Of a DNA stretch of 53,514 nt, positions 25,825 through 34,043 are shown piece by piece. The position numbers and the translations under genes were made by a program. This stretch comes from Sphaerisporangium sp. (GTDB taxonomy: Bacteria > Actinomycetota > Actinomycetes > Streptosporangiales > Streptosporangiaceae): positions 1 to 53,514 of the forward strand of contig JAOPYI010000048.1 in assembly GCA_025964675.1 (NCBI GenBank). Direction: 5' to 3'. Numbering within the stretch: position 1 is the first letter of the stretch; every line of letters begins with the position of its first letter. The notes beneath the pieces were generated by a model, which saw only the letters and a program-made list of their open reading frames with translations, did not search any database and was not told where the DNA came from.

Positions 25825-26700
25825 ATGAGGCGATGGATCGCCCTTGCCGCCACCACTCTGGTCGCGCCCGCGCTGGCCATGGCCGCGCCGACCGTCGCGC
25901 AGGCGGCTCCCACCCCCGCGAAGGCCGCGGCGGCCAACCCGGTCGACGCCCTGCGGCAGCAGTTCGCCAAGAAGAGCACCGTGCGCCTGGACGAGGACAC
26001 ACGGATCAAGCTCGACGGGAAAGACCTGTTCAAATACCGCCAGGTCGGCGCGTTGCGCTTCGGAAAGTCGGGGGTCGACGCCTACGACACGAAGACCATA
26101 TTGAAGAGCGGCGCCACGGGCGGCGACTCGACCATCCGCACGATCCTGCTCGATGGCAAGGCTTACATGAAGAGCCCGCTGTACGACGACACCCTGCCCG
26201 CGGGCAAGTCCTGGGTGCGCACCACCGGCGCGGCCGCCGGAAACACCAGCAGCATGATCGACGTCCTGCAGCCGAAGGTGCTGAAGGCCGTTCTGGCGAG
26301 CACGAAGACCAAAGGCGTCGGCGGCAAGGTGGGCGGTGCCAGGACCACCCTCCTTCGGGGGTCCATCACGCTGGCCGAGCTTGCCAAGGTGTCCCCGGTC
26401 TTCGGCGCCATCACCAAGTCATTGAAGACCAAGAAGACCGTCACGCTGCCCTGGAAACTGTGGATCGGCGGCGACCAGCTGCCCCGCCGCTTCCAGTCGA
26501 CGTTCCTGCTGTCGAGCAGCCCGCTTTCCGGCGACCTGACGATGGCCACCGACAGCCGCTTCACCTCGTGGGGCGGGAAGGTCGTCATCAAGGCGCCCCC
26601 GGCCGAGCTGGTCGTCGACGAGAAGGACCTCGACACCGAGCTCCCCCAGACCCCGGACTTCACGACCACCATCACCGGCATGGCGTCGCGTGAGCGCTGA
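25825..26700 (+). CDS. Secreted LolA-fold-like protein (LppX/LprG-type) of unknown role
   Basis: The 291-aa protein starts after GGGAGG and opens with a Sec signal peptide (MRRWIALAATTLVAPALAMAA ... AQAAPTP), cleaved near residue 30. There is no lipobox Cys. The mature chain has the alternating strand pattern with KGKAYMKSPLYDD-like, SWVRTTG and LPRRFQSTFLL that resembles extracellular lipid-carrier-type proteins of actinobacteria (KAYM...LP...SWV is a common signature). The resemblance is weak. A truncated copy of its 5' end follows (26737-26781), then a terminator. It may be in the cell-wall space. Confidence 0.75.
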   Translation: MRRWIALAATTLVAPALAMAAPTVAQAAPTPAKAAAANPVDALRQQFAKKSTVRLDEDTRIKLDGKDLFKYRQVGALRFGKSGVDAYDTKTILKSGATGGDSTIRTILLDGKAYMKSPLYDDTLPAGKSWVRTTGAAAGNTSSMIDVLQPKVLKAVLASTKTKGVGGKVGGARTTLLRGSITLAELAKVSPVFGAITKSLKTKKTVTLPWKLWIGGDQLPRRFQSTFLLSSSPLSGDLTMATDSRFTSWGGKVVIKAPPAELVVDEKDLDTELPQTPDFTTTITGMASRER

Positions 26701-26736
26701 CGCCACGTGAAGTCATCCAGTAGAGGACGAATCTCC

Positions 26737-26781
26737 ATGAGGCGATGGATCGCCCCATTTACCGCGGTCGTCGCGGCGTAA
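26737..26781 (+). pseudogene. Truncated duplicate of the preceding gene's start (14-aa ORF)
   Basis: The first 19 bases, ATGAGGCGATGGATCGCCC, are identical to the start of the gene at 25825. The frame then runs only MRRWIAPFTAVVAA before a TAA. A GGACGA ribosome-like sequence precedes the ATG. I read it as the stump of a deleted tandem paralogue whose signal-peptide start survives; a short functional leader peptide is a weaker alternative. A terminator follows six bases later. Confidence 0.5.
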
Positions 26782-26786
26782 GCGAC

Positions 26787-26815
26787 GAAGGCCCGGTGAA
26801 CATCACCGGGCCTTC
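26787..26815 (+). terminator. Strong hairpin terminator
   Basis: GAAGGCCCGGTG and CACCGGGCCTTC form a perfect 12-base-pair stem with a 5-base loop, followed by TC-rich sequence. It ends the secreted-protein transcript and may act on the convergent collagen-like gene too. Confidence 0.85.
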
Positions 26816-26855
26816 TCGCGATAAACGGCCGAATATCGGTCAAACAGAACAACTA

Positions 26856-27419
26856 TTACGTCCGGGATGGAAACACGCCTCGTGTGCAAATAACATAAGT
26901 CAGGCCGTTGGGGGCGGCACTCTGCAGGTCGGGCAAATTAAAGGTCGTTTGCCCATTGCCGCCATACATGGTGCCGAGCAATGAGAACAGCGGCTGGTTC
27001 TGGATGATGAGCAGGGTCTGCCCGCTCGCGGGCGTACCACCGGCCACGGTTCCCGCCACGAGCCATACAGCACCCAAGGTGCACTCCGTCCCCGTGCCGG
27101 CAGCGGCCAGCCCGGTGTTCGCGCCGAAGCGGGGGTCCGGACTTGGATCGCCCTTGGGACCGGCGGGTCCGGTCGCTCCGGTCGCTCCGGTCGCTCCGGT
27201 ATCGCCCTTGATACCTATGCCTGCTGGTCCCATAGGACCGCGGCACACATGAGTGCAGCAATTACGGTGATCGTGATCCAACTTGCAGCTCGGTACGAGC
27301 TGGTGGGTGACGGCCACGGCTTTCGCGCCGGCCGGGGTGGCCGCGTTCGCGGTCACGGCACCCGCGCCGGCGAGAGCGAGGCCGGACAGGGTCCATGCCA
27401 GGTACTTTGAAATCCTCAT
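26856..27419 (-). CDS. Secreted collagen-like protein with phage tail collar-type C-terminus
   Basis: The 187-aa protein starts after AGGAG and has a signal peptide (residues 1-27, ending TANAA). Residues 45-59 form a Cys/His cluster (CKLDHDHRNCCTHVC). Residues 61-91 are Gly-X-Y collagen-like repeats, encoded partly by a 9-base tandem repeat near 27173-27205. The C-terminal part has QPLFSLLGTMYGGNGQTTFNLPDL, the signature of the tail collar / microcystin-dependent protein family. It is probably extracellular and trimeric. G+C is clearly lower than in neighbouring core genes, suggesting acquisition. Function unknown; adhesion or surface display is possible. Confidence 0.85.
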   Translation of the reverse strand: MRISKYLAWTLSGLALAGAGAVTANAATPAGAKAVAVTHQLVPSCKLDHDHRNCCTHVCRGPMGPAGIGIKGDTGATGATGATGPAGPKGDPSPDPRFGANTGLAAAGTGTECTLGAVWLVAGTVAGGTPASGQTLLIIQNQPLFSLLGTMYGGNGQTTFNLPDLQSAAPNGLTYVICTRGVFPSRT

Positions 27420-27728
27420 GAATCGGTCTCCTGGAAATGATGCCGCAAAACCATTTATTGGGCTATTTGGACGAGCCAAAGACGCCACAATAGATAGGAC
27501 AGCATGGGATATGTCGACTTCGTCCGATCGCCGTTCAGTCGACTCAGTCATTTCCTGGACGCAATTCCATTAAGCCCTGTGGCTGGGGTTTTTGTTTCTG
27601 CTTTACTCTCTGATCTCAACCTTTAGAATTACGCCGTCATGGACGTCGGGATCAAGCTAGGCGATCAGGGCAATTCTTGGTTTCATGCGCCACCCGGTGC
27701 GGGTCTGGTCGGCAAGGCCTGGCCGGCT
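27420..27728. other. AT-richer intergenic stretch upstream of the collagen-like gene
   Basis: A 309-base gap with noticeably lower G+C than the surroundings. It should hold the collagen-like gene's promoter (minus), for example TCGACA with an A/T-rich region 17 bases on, but the match is poor. I see no gene; a pcrA terminator is not evident either. Confidence 0.35.
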
Positions 27729-29987
27729 TCAGAGCTTTTCGAGGGGGGCGTAGGCGAGGAGAAGGGTCTTCTCACCGCCTGAGCCGAAGTCGATCTTCAC
27801 CTTGGTCTTCTCGGCCAGGCCGTCGACCGTCACCACGGTGCCGAGCCCGAAGGTGTCGTGGGTCACGCGGTCTCCCGGGCTGAGGTTCGGGATCACGCGC
27901 CCGCCCGCCTTCTTCGGCGCGGGGGCCGTACGGGTCTCGCGGACGGTGGCGGCGCCCCAGGCGCTCTTGTTGGGATCGCCGCGCCAGTCGAGCAGGTCGG
28001 CAGGGACCTCGGCCAGGAACCGGGACGCGGGGTTGAACGCGGGAGAGCCCCACGAGCTGCGGACGGCGGCACGCGACACGTAGAGCCGCTGCTGGGCCCG
28101 GGTGATGCCGACATACGCCAGCCGGCGCTCCTCCTCGAGCTCTCGCGGCTCCCCCAGGGAGCGCATGTGCGGGAAGACGCCGTCCTCCAGGCCGGTGAGG
28201 AACACCACGGGGAACTCAAGCCCCTTCGCGGTATGCAGGGTCATCAGCGTGACGACGCCCTGGTGATCCTCGCCGTCGGGGATCTGGTCGGCGTCGGCCA
28301 CCAGCGAGACCTGCTCCAGGAAGTCGACGAGCGTGCCCTCGGGGTTGGCCTCCTCGAACTCCTGGGCCACGGAGATGAGCTCGTTGAGGTTCTCCAGCCT
28401 GCTCTCGTCCTGGGGGTCGCCGGAGGTCTCCAGCTCGGTGCGGTAACCCGTGCTGGACAGGACCTCCTCGGCCAGCTCGGACAGCGACAGCTCCTTGCCG
28501 CGCAGGTCGTCGAGCAGGGAGACGAACTCCTTGATCGCGTTGAGGGACCGGGTCGCCAGGCCGGGGGCCTCGTCCGCGCGGCGCAGCGCATCCCAGAAGG
28601 GGATGCGCTCGCGGCCCGCGAACGCCTCGACCATCGCCTCGGCACGGTCGCCGATGCCGCGCTTCGGGACGTTGATGACGCGGCGCAGCGAGACGGTGTC
28701 GCTGGGGTTGGCGAGCACCCGGAGGTAGGCCAGCAGGTCGCGGACCTCCCTGCGCTCGTAGAACCGCACGCCGCCCACGACCTTGTAGGGCAGGCCGGTG
28801 CGAATGAAGATCTCCTCGAAGACGCGGGAGGCGGCGTTGGTGCGGTAGAAGACGGCCACCTGGCCGGGCGTCACGTCGTCCTCGTCGGAGAGACGGTCGA
28901 CCTCCTGGGCGACGAACATCGCCTCGTCGTGCTCGTTGTCGGCGACATAACCGATGATCTTCGGCCCGGCGCCCTGGTCTGACCAGAGGTTCTTGGGCTT
29001 GCGGCTCTCGTTGCGCGAGATCACGGCGTTGGCGGCCGACAGGATCGTCTGGGTGGAGCGGTAGTTCTGCTCGAGCAGGATCGTGCGGGCGTCGGGGTAG
29101 TCGCGCTCGAACTCGAGGATGTTGCGGATCGACGCGCCACGGAAGGCGTAGATCGACTGGTCGGCGTCGCCCACCACGCACAGCTCGGCGGGCTCGACCG
29201 CGCCCTCCCGGACGACGTCGCCGTCGGCGGTGAGCAGCTCCGGACGGCCGACGAGCTCCCTGATCAGGATGTACTGCGCGTGGTTGGTGTCCTGGTACTC
29301 GTCGACCATCACGTGGCGGAATCGGCGCCTGTAGTGCTCGGCCACGTCGGGGAAGAGCTGGAACAGGGTGACCGTCAGCATGATGATGTCGTCGAAGTCC
29401 ATCGCGCCGGCCTCGGTGAGCCTGCGCTGGTAGCCGCGGTAGGCCTCGGCGAGCGTGCGCTCCAGGTGGGTCTGGGCCTTGGCGGCGGCCGTCTCGTAGT
29501 CGATCAGCTCGTTCTTCAGGTTGCTGACCTGCGCCGAGAACGACCGCGGGGGGTAGCGCTTCGGGTCGAGCTCGAGCTCGCGGCAGACCATCGCCATCAG
29601 CCGCTGGGAGTCGGCCTGGTCGTAGATGGAGAAGCTGGAGGTGAACCCGAGCCGCTTGGCCTCCCTGCGGAGGATGCGGACGCAGGCGCTGTGGAAGGTC
29701 ATCACCCACATGGCCTTGGACCTCGGGCCGATGAGCTTGTCGACCCGCTCCTTCATCTCTCTGGCGGCCTTGTTGGTGAAGGTGATCGCCAGGATCTCCT
29801 GCGGCTGCGCGTCGCGCTCGGAGAGCAGGTAGGCGATGCGGTGGGTGAGCACGCGTGTCTTTCCCGAGCCCGCGCCCGCGACGATCAGGAGCGGGCTGCC
29901 CTCATGGACGACGGCGTCCCGCTGCTGCGGGTTGAGCCCGTCGAGCAGGGGATGATCAACGGTGGGATTCACGACTCGGGTCGACAC
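27729..29987 (-). CDS. pcrA: ATP-dependent DNA helicase, UvrD/PcrA family
   Basis: The 752-aa superfamily 1A helicase carries motif I AGAGSGKTRVLTHRI, Ia AITFTNKAAREMKERV, II MVDEYQDTNHAQY, III VGDADQSIYAFRGA, IV LLEQNYRSTQTIL, V TLHTAKGLEFPVVFL and VI EERRLAYVGITRAQQRLYV. The C-terminal Tudor-like domain (LSPGDRVTHDTFGLGTVVTV) is the region through which PcrA/UvrD bind RNA polymerase. Length and motif order are standard. The role is nucleotide excision repair, transcription-coupled repair and replication fork maintenance. The GTG at 29987 lacks an ideal ribosome site. Confidence 0.96.
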   Translation of the reverse strand: MSTRVVNPTVDHPLLDGLNPQQRDAVVHEGSPLLIVAGAGSGKTRVLTHRIAYLLSERDAQPQEILAITFTNKAAREMKERVDKLIGPRSKAMWVMTFHSACVRILRREAKRLGFTSSFSIYDQADSQRLMAMVCRELELDPKRYPPRSFSAQVSNLKNELIDYETAAAKAQTHLERTLAEAYRGYQRRLTEAGAMDFDDIIMLTVTLFQLFPDVAEHYRRRFRHVMVDEYQDTNHAQYILIRELVGRPELLTADGDVVREGAVEPAELCVVGDADQSIYAFRGASIRNILEFERDYPDARTILLEQNYRSTQTILSAANAVISRNESRKPKNLWSDQGAGPKIIGYVADNEHDEAMFVAQEVDRLSDEDDVTPGQVAVFYRTNAASRVFEEIFIRTGLPYKVVGGVRFYERREVRDLLAYLRVLANPSDTVSLRRVINVPKRGIGDRAEAMVEAFAGRERIPFWDALRRADEAPGLATRSLNAIKEFVSLLDDLRGKELSLSELAEEVLSSTGYRTELETSGDPQDESRLENLNELISVAQEFEEANPEGTLVDFLEQVSLVADADQIPDGEDHQGVVTLMTLHTAKGLEFPVVFLTGLEDGVFPHMRSLGEPRELEEERRLAYVGITRAQQRLYVSRAAVRSSWGSPAFNPASRFLAEVPADLLDWRGDPNKSAWGAATVRETRTAPAPKKAGGRVIPNLSPGDRVTHDTFGLGTVVTVDGLAEKTKVKIDFGSGGEKTLLLAYAPLEKL

Positions 29988-30121
29988 GCCCCTAGATTAT
30001 GGCCGCCCACCGACAGTGGGAGCCTCTTCGGACACCGCTCCAGCCGCCGAATCCGGGCCGGACGCGTGTGACCGGCTGAGCGATGCCGCCTTAAGCACAA
30101 AATATCGAGATAATGCCCCTT

Positions 30122-30139
30122 GTTCACTGCCAAGTGAAC
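30122..30139. promoter_or_regulatory. 7-bp inverted repeat just upstream of the PIG-L gene
   Basis: GTTCACT (30122-30128) and AGTGAAC (30133-30139) are perfect arms separated by four bases, and lie 14 bases before the start. A GATAAT (-10-like) lies at 30109-30114. This suggests an operator next to the promoter. Confidence 0.5.
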
Positions 30140-30153
30140 CTAGGAGGACCATC

Positions 30154-30879
30154 GTGACGGCAATCGACGACGCCGATATCAACACCATTCTCGTGGTGAC
30201 CGCTCACCCCGACGACGTGGACTTCGGCGCGGCGGGCGCCGTCGCGACGTTCACCGACAAGGGTATCCAGGTGGTGTACTGCATCGTCACCGACGGCGAC
30301 GCCGGCGGGTTCGACCGCGTGCTGGACAACGGCGGCATGGCCGCGCTCCGGCGCGCGGAGCAGACCGAGGCCGCCAAGAGGGTCGGCGTCGAGGACGTCC
30401 GCTTCCTCGGATACCAGGACGGCACGGTGGAGCCGACCCTCGGCCTGCGCCGCGACATCGCGCGGGTGATCCGCCAGGTCCGTCCCGACCGGGTGATCAC
30501 CTCTACCCCCGAGCGCAACTACGCCCGCATCGGGCCGAGCCACCCCGACCACCGCGCCGTCGGCGGAGCGACGCTCGACGCGGTCTACCCCGACGCCCGC
30601 AACCCGTACGCCTTCCCCGAGCTTCTCCTCGATGAAGGGCTGGAGGCCTGGACGGCCCGAGAGGTGTGGCTGACGGGCGGCCCGACGCCCAACCACTACA
30701 TCGACGTCACGGCGACCGTGGACCGCAAGATCGCGGCTCTGCGTGCGCACGTGAGCCAGACCGCCCACATGGAGACGCTGGAGCAGTTCGTCAGAGGGTT
30801 CCTCGCGGCCGGCGCCAAGCTGGCCGGGCTCCCCGAAGGCAGCTTCGCCGAGGGCTTCCAGGTGGTCCCCACCCCCTGA
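30154..30879 (+). CDS. PIG-L family deacetylase
   Basis: The 241-aa enzyme has the AHPDD zinc-binding motif (residues 17-21) and the distal HPDH (130-133), both intact, plus TDGDAGGFDR and RRAEQTEAAKRVGVEDVRFLGYQDG. These metal-dependent N-deacetylases act on GlcNAc-containing substrates (MshB-, Mca- and BshB-like, or antibiotic pathways). The sequence is a general member and not clearly MshB. The GTG has TAGGAGG six bases upstream. It faces the CPBP protease gene with a 14-base gap. Cytosolic; substrate unknown. Confidence 0.93.
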   Translation: MTAIDDADINTILVVTAHPDDVDFGAAGAVATFTDKGIQVVYCIVTDGDAGGFDRVLDNGGMAALRRAEQTEAAKRVGVEDVRFLGYQDGTVEPTLGLRRDIARVIRQVRPDRVITSTPERNYARIGPSHPDHRAVGGATLDAVYPDARNPYAFPELLLDEGLEAWTAREVWLTGGPTPNHYIDVTATVDRKIAALRAHVSQTAHMETLEQFVRGFLAAGAKLAGLPEGSFAEGFQVVPTP

Positions 30880-30893
30880 CCCGGCGCCGGAGC

Positions 30894-31625
30894 TCACCGG
30901 TCGTCGAGCCGCCGGGCGGCGCGGGCGGCGAAGAAGCCGAGCGAGTTGGTTGCCAGGTGCAGCAAGGAAGGCGCCACCAGGCCTCCGCGCCTGCGGAGCT
31001 CGTGGAAGAACACTGCTGCCAGGCCGGTGGAGACGACCGAGCCCGCGACGAGACGGGCGGTGGCGCCCATCTCCGCCGCCCCCCGGCCTTGCCGCTCAGG
31101 GCCGTCGCCCGAGGCCAGGCGGGTGAGTGCCGGGTTGGCCGCCGCCATGTCGAGCGCCGGAAGGATATGCCAGAGCCCGAACAGCACCGAGGACCCCGTG
31201 ACCGCCGCGACCGGCCCGTACGAGCGGCGCAGCGCGGCGGGCAGCACCCCCCGGAACGCCACCTCCTCGAGCAGGACCGTGCCCAGCGGCACCTGCACCA
31301 GCGCCTCCTCCATGAGGCGGGCGCGCGAGAGCCCGAGAGCCCGCTCGTCCCGGAAGAGACGCCTGGTCGCGGGCAGCAGGACGCCTCCGGCGTAGACCAC
31401 GGCGACGGCGCCCGCCAGCGCCGCGCCGATCTCGACGCCCCGGTGTCCCCTCTCGAACCCCAGCTCGGACCAGGACAGGCCGGACCGCCTGGCCAGGAAC
31501 ACGAGCGTGCCGGCCGCCGCTGTCGAGGTGACGGGCGCGAGGCGCCGGGCGAGCCGGTTGTTGAGCACGTTTGCCGCCACCAGCACGGCGGCGGCGGGCG
31601 GCAGGAGACGGGCGTCAGGCCTCAC
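30894..31625 (-). CDS. CPBP-family intramembrane glutamic/metalloprotease
   Basis: The 243-aa membrane protein has the CPBP motif EEVAFRG (Glu120, Glu121, Arg125), then FGLWHIL with His153, and a C-terminal LLHLATN, the three conserved boxes of the family. About seven hydrophobic segments are visible. Its GTG start overlaps the WhiB stop (GTGA), so both are coupled. CPBP proteases process prenylated proteins or act in bacteriocin immunity and stress; a membrane substrate here is unknown. Confidence 0.88.
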   Translation of the reverse strand: MRPDARLLPPAAAVLVAANVLNNRLARRLAPVTSTAAAGTLVFLARRSGLSWSELGFERGHRGVEIGAALAGAVAVVYAGGVLLPATRRLFRDERALGLSRARLMEEALVQVPLGTVLLEEVAFRGVLPAALRRSYGPVAAVTGSSVLFGLWHILPALDMAAANPALTRLASGDGPERQGRGAAEMGATARLVAGSVVSTGLAAVFFHELRRRGGLVAPSLLHLATNSLGFFAARAARRLDDR

Positions 31626-31888
31626 GAGGCGGCTCGCTGCCTCCAGCCGGGCGGGAACCGCAGGCTGCGGCGCTCGGCCGTGGTGAGCCCACCCCAGATG
31701 CCCTCGGATTCCCCTGCGCGTACCGCATAGGCCCGGCACTCCACGATCACCGGGCAGGTGCCGCAGACGGCCTTCGCCCGCGCCTCCTGCTCGGGGAACG
31801 GCGCGTCGGGGAAGAACAGCTCCGGATCGGATGCGCGGCAGGACCCCCGGGACGCCCAGCCCGTCTCACGCACGGCTTCCGTGGCCAT
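31622..31888 (-). CDS. WhiB-family iron-sulfur transcription regulator
   Basis: The 88-aa protein has the four cluster cysteines Cys17, Cys42, Cys45 and Cys51 (GSCRASDPELFFP, AKAVCGTCPVIVEC) and the GIWGG turn at 63-67, followed by a basic C-terminus (TTAERRSLRFPPGWR). The ATG at 31888 follows GGGGAGG by five bases. WhiB proteins bind a [4Fe-4S] cluster and region 4 of the main sigma factor and act in development and redox response. The particular class cannot be told with confidence. It overlaps the CPBP gene. Confidence 0.94.
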   Translation of the reverse strand: MATEAVRETGWASRGSCRASDPELFFPDAPFPEQEARAKAVCGTCPVIVECRAYAVRAGESEGIWGGLTTAERRSLRFPPGWRQRAAS

Positions 31889-32053
31889 GACCACCTCCCC
31901 AACCAGCGTTCACACCGCCAGGCTACGGCCCCGCTCCGCGACGGCACATCCGTCTGACGATGTATTCGGCGACCTCCAGGCTCAGCTCCGTGGCGTATCG
32001 ACACGGTCACTGAAGCCCCGGCCACAGAGTGCCGGCGTGCCGGGCGTCCTTCG

Positions 32054-32686
32054 TCACACGAGACGGCGCGCGGTGGCCCAGCGAGACAGCTCGTGACGGT
32101 TGGAGAGCTGAAGTTTGCGCAGGACGGAGGAGACGTGGGTCTCGACCGTCTTCACCGAGATGAAGAGCTCCTTCGCGATCTCCTTGTACGCGTACCCACG
32201 GGCGATCAGCCTCAGCACCTCGCGCTCCCGGGTCGTCAGCGAGTCGAGCTCGGGATCGATGGACGGCGCCTCGCTGGAGGCGAAGGCGTCCAGCACGAAC
32301 CCGGCCAGACGGGGCGAGAACACCGCGTCGCCCTCGGACACCCGGACGATCGCGTCCGTCAGCTCCCTGCCGCTGATCGTCTTGGTGACATAACCACGGG
32401 CCCCGCCCCGAATGACGCCGATCACGTCCTCGGCCGCGTCGGAGACCGACAGCGCCAGGAAGCGGACCGAGGACCCCGAGCCGAGCACCCGGCGCAGCAC
32501 CTCCTGGCCTCCGCCTCCTGGCATGTGGACGTCGAGCAGGATCACGTCGGGCTTGAGTGACTCGATGGCCGCGACCGCGGAATCGACGTCCTCGGCCTCG
32601 CCCACGACCTCGATCTGGGGGCCGAGCTCGGCGCGCACGCCCGACCGGAAGAGCCGGTGGTCGTCCACGATCAGTACCTTGACCAT
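32054..32686 (-). CDS. LuxR/NarL-family response regulator of the PspC kinase
   Basis: The 210-aa regulator has Asp8-Asp9, phospho-acceptor Asp52 (ILLDVHMPG), and Lys102. Its LuxR HTH at 145-205 reads LTTREREVLRLIARGYAYKEIAKELFIS, then VKTVETHVSSVLRKLQLSNRHEL. ATG at 32686 has GAGGGAG eight bases before it. It lies 37 bases downstream of the kinase gene, in the same operon. It very likely controls the divergent PspC/LiaF-like gene and its own operon. Confidence 0.94.
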   Translation of the reverse strand: MVKVLIVDDHRLFRSGVRAELGPQIEVVGEAEDVDSAVAAIESLKPDVILLDVHMPGGGGQEVLRRVLGSGSSVRFLALSVSDAAEDVIGVIRGGARGYVTKTISGRELTDAIVRVSEGDAVFSPRLAGFVLDAFASSEAPSIDPELDSLTTREREVLRLIARGYAYKEIAKELFISVKTVETHVSSVLRKLQLSNRHELSRWATARRLV

Positions 32687-32723
32687 TTTCACGGCTCCCT
32701 CACGCATCGGGGCAGATCGTGGA

Positions 32724-33911
32724 TCACGACTGCTCCCGCTTCATCGTCAGCATGACTTCCGTTCCCTCGCCCGGTCCAGTCTTGACCCGTGCGCTTCCGC
32801 CGTGACGCTCCATCCGGCCGATGATCGACTGGCGGATGCCCATGCGGTCGTCGGGAACATCGTCCATGTTGAAGCCCTTGCCCCGATCCCTGACGAACAC
32901 GGTGACCTCCTCCGCCTCCACTTCCGCGTAGACGGAGATGACCGGCGCCTCAGCGTATTTGGCCGCGTTGACCATCGCCTGCCGTGCGGCGTGCAACATC
33001 GCGCGGAGCCCGTCGTGCAGATCGCAGTCACCCACGCAGACGATCTCGATGGGGACGCCGTGCTCGTCCTCGATCTCGGCGGCCACCCGGCGCACGGCGG
33101 CGGCCATCGAGGCGTCGGCGTCCGCCTTGGGCTGGTAGAGCCAGTTGCGAAGCTCGCGTTCCTGTGACCTGGCCAGGCGGGTGACCTCGAACGGGTCGCC
33201 CGCGTTGCGCTGGATGAGCGTGAGCGTGTGCAGCACCGAGTCATGGACGTGCGCGGCCATCTCGGCGCGCTCCTCCTGCCGGATGCGCTCACGGCGCTCC
33301 TTCTGGAGCTCTTTCCACAGGCCGGTGAGCCAGGGCGCCGCGATCAGCGAGATGCCCCCGACCACCACGGCGGTGAACACCAGCCCCGGCCGCGCCTCGG
33401 CGAGCTTGCCCTGGGCCGCCAGGAAGCCGATCGCGCCGATGACCACCAGCAGCAAGCCCATGCCGGTGCGGATCCATGACCGCCGTACCTGGCGGACCGC
33501 GTCCGTCATCCACCGCTGGCGGCGGCCGGGTTCCGCCTGCTGCCAGAGGATCAGGGTGCCGATGCCTCCCACGGCGATCGACCAGGTGCCGACGCCCCCG
33601 GTTGACGCGCCCGTGAGCCAGCCGAAGGCCGTCAGCGCCATGCCGAGCACGCCGTACGCGGCCGCCTGGCCCCAGTCGCGGCCCGGTGGCTCCCCCTCGT
33701 TCGGCTCGCGCGGGGTGAACATCCACAGCGCGGCGTACGCGAGGACGCCGAGGCCGTCCAGGACGCTGAGCAGCACGAAGGCGAGCCGCAGCACGACGGG
33801 GTCGAGCCTCAGCTGGGCGGCGGCACCTTGGGCGACGCCCGCCACGATCCGGCCTCGTAGCGGCCGTACCATGCGCGGGTACGCCTCGGGAATGGTGGGG
33901 GTCTCAGACAT
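32724..33911 (-). CDS. PspC-domain sensor histidine kinase
   Basis: The 395-aa protein begins with a PspC domain (RMVRPLRGRIVAGVAQGAAAQLRLDPVVLRLAFVLLSVLDGLGVLAYAALWMF) and has about four more membrane segments to residue 195. A NarX-type dimerisation motif AAHVHDSVLHTL puts the phospho-His at 223. HATPase motifs are QAMVNAAKYAEAP, VRDRGKGFNMDDVP and RMGIRQSIIGRMERHGG. This is the actinobacterial PspC-kinase linked to envelope stress. The start at 33911 is preferred over 33950. The regulator follows. Confidence 0.94.
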   Translation of the reverse strand: MSETPTIPEAYPRMVRPLRGRIVAGVAQGAAAQLRLDPVVLRLAFVLLSVLDGLGVLAYAALWMFTPREPNEGEPPGRDWGQAAAYGVLGMALTAFGWLTGASTGGVGTWSIAVGGIGTLILWQQAEPGRRQRWMTDAVRQVRRSWIRTGMGLLLVVIGAIGFLAAQGKLAEARPGLVFTAVVVGGISLIAAPWLTGLWKELQKERRERIRQEERAEMAAHVHDSVLHTLTLIQRNAGDPFEVTRLARSQERELRNWLYQPKADADASMAAAVRRVAAEIEDEHGVPIEIVCVGDCDLHDGLRAMLHAARQAMVNAAKYAEAPVISVYAEVEAEEVTVFVRDRGKGFNMDDVPDDRMGIRQSIIGRMERHGGSARVKTGPGEGTEVMLTMKREQS

Positions 33912-33959
33912 CTCTGGAGCATCGTCACACGTGAAAGGGCATGTACGCATCAGGGCGCT

Positions 33960-33998
33960 CCCTGACTCCTCCCCTGAGGGGTCGGGGACGAGTCAGGG
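33960..33998. promoter_or_regulatory. Inverted repeat in the PspC divergent gap
   Basis: CCCTGACT (33960-33967) and AGTCAGGG (33991-33998) are perfect 8-base arms flanking the inner palindrome CCCCTGAGGGG (33971-33981). They sit in the 132-base gap between the divergent kinase and PspC/LiaF-like genes, an ideal regulator site for both. Confidence 0.5.
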
Positions 33999-34043
33999 GT
34001 CTCCCGGATGTGAGCCGGACCGGCGGGCGGCCACGATGGAGCC

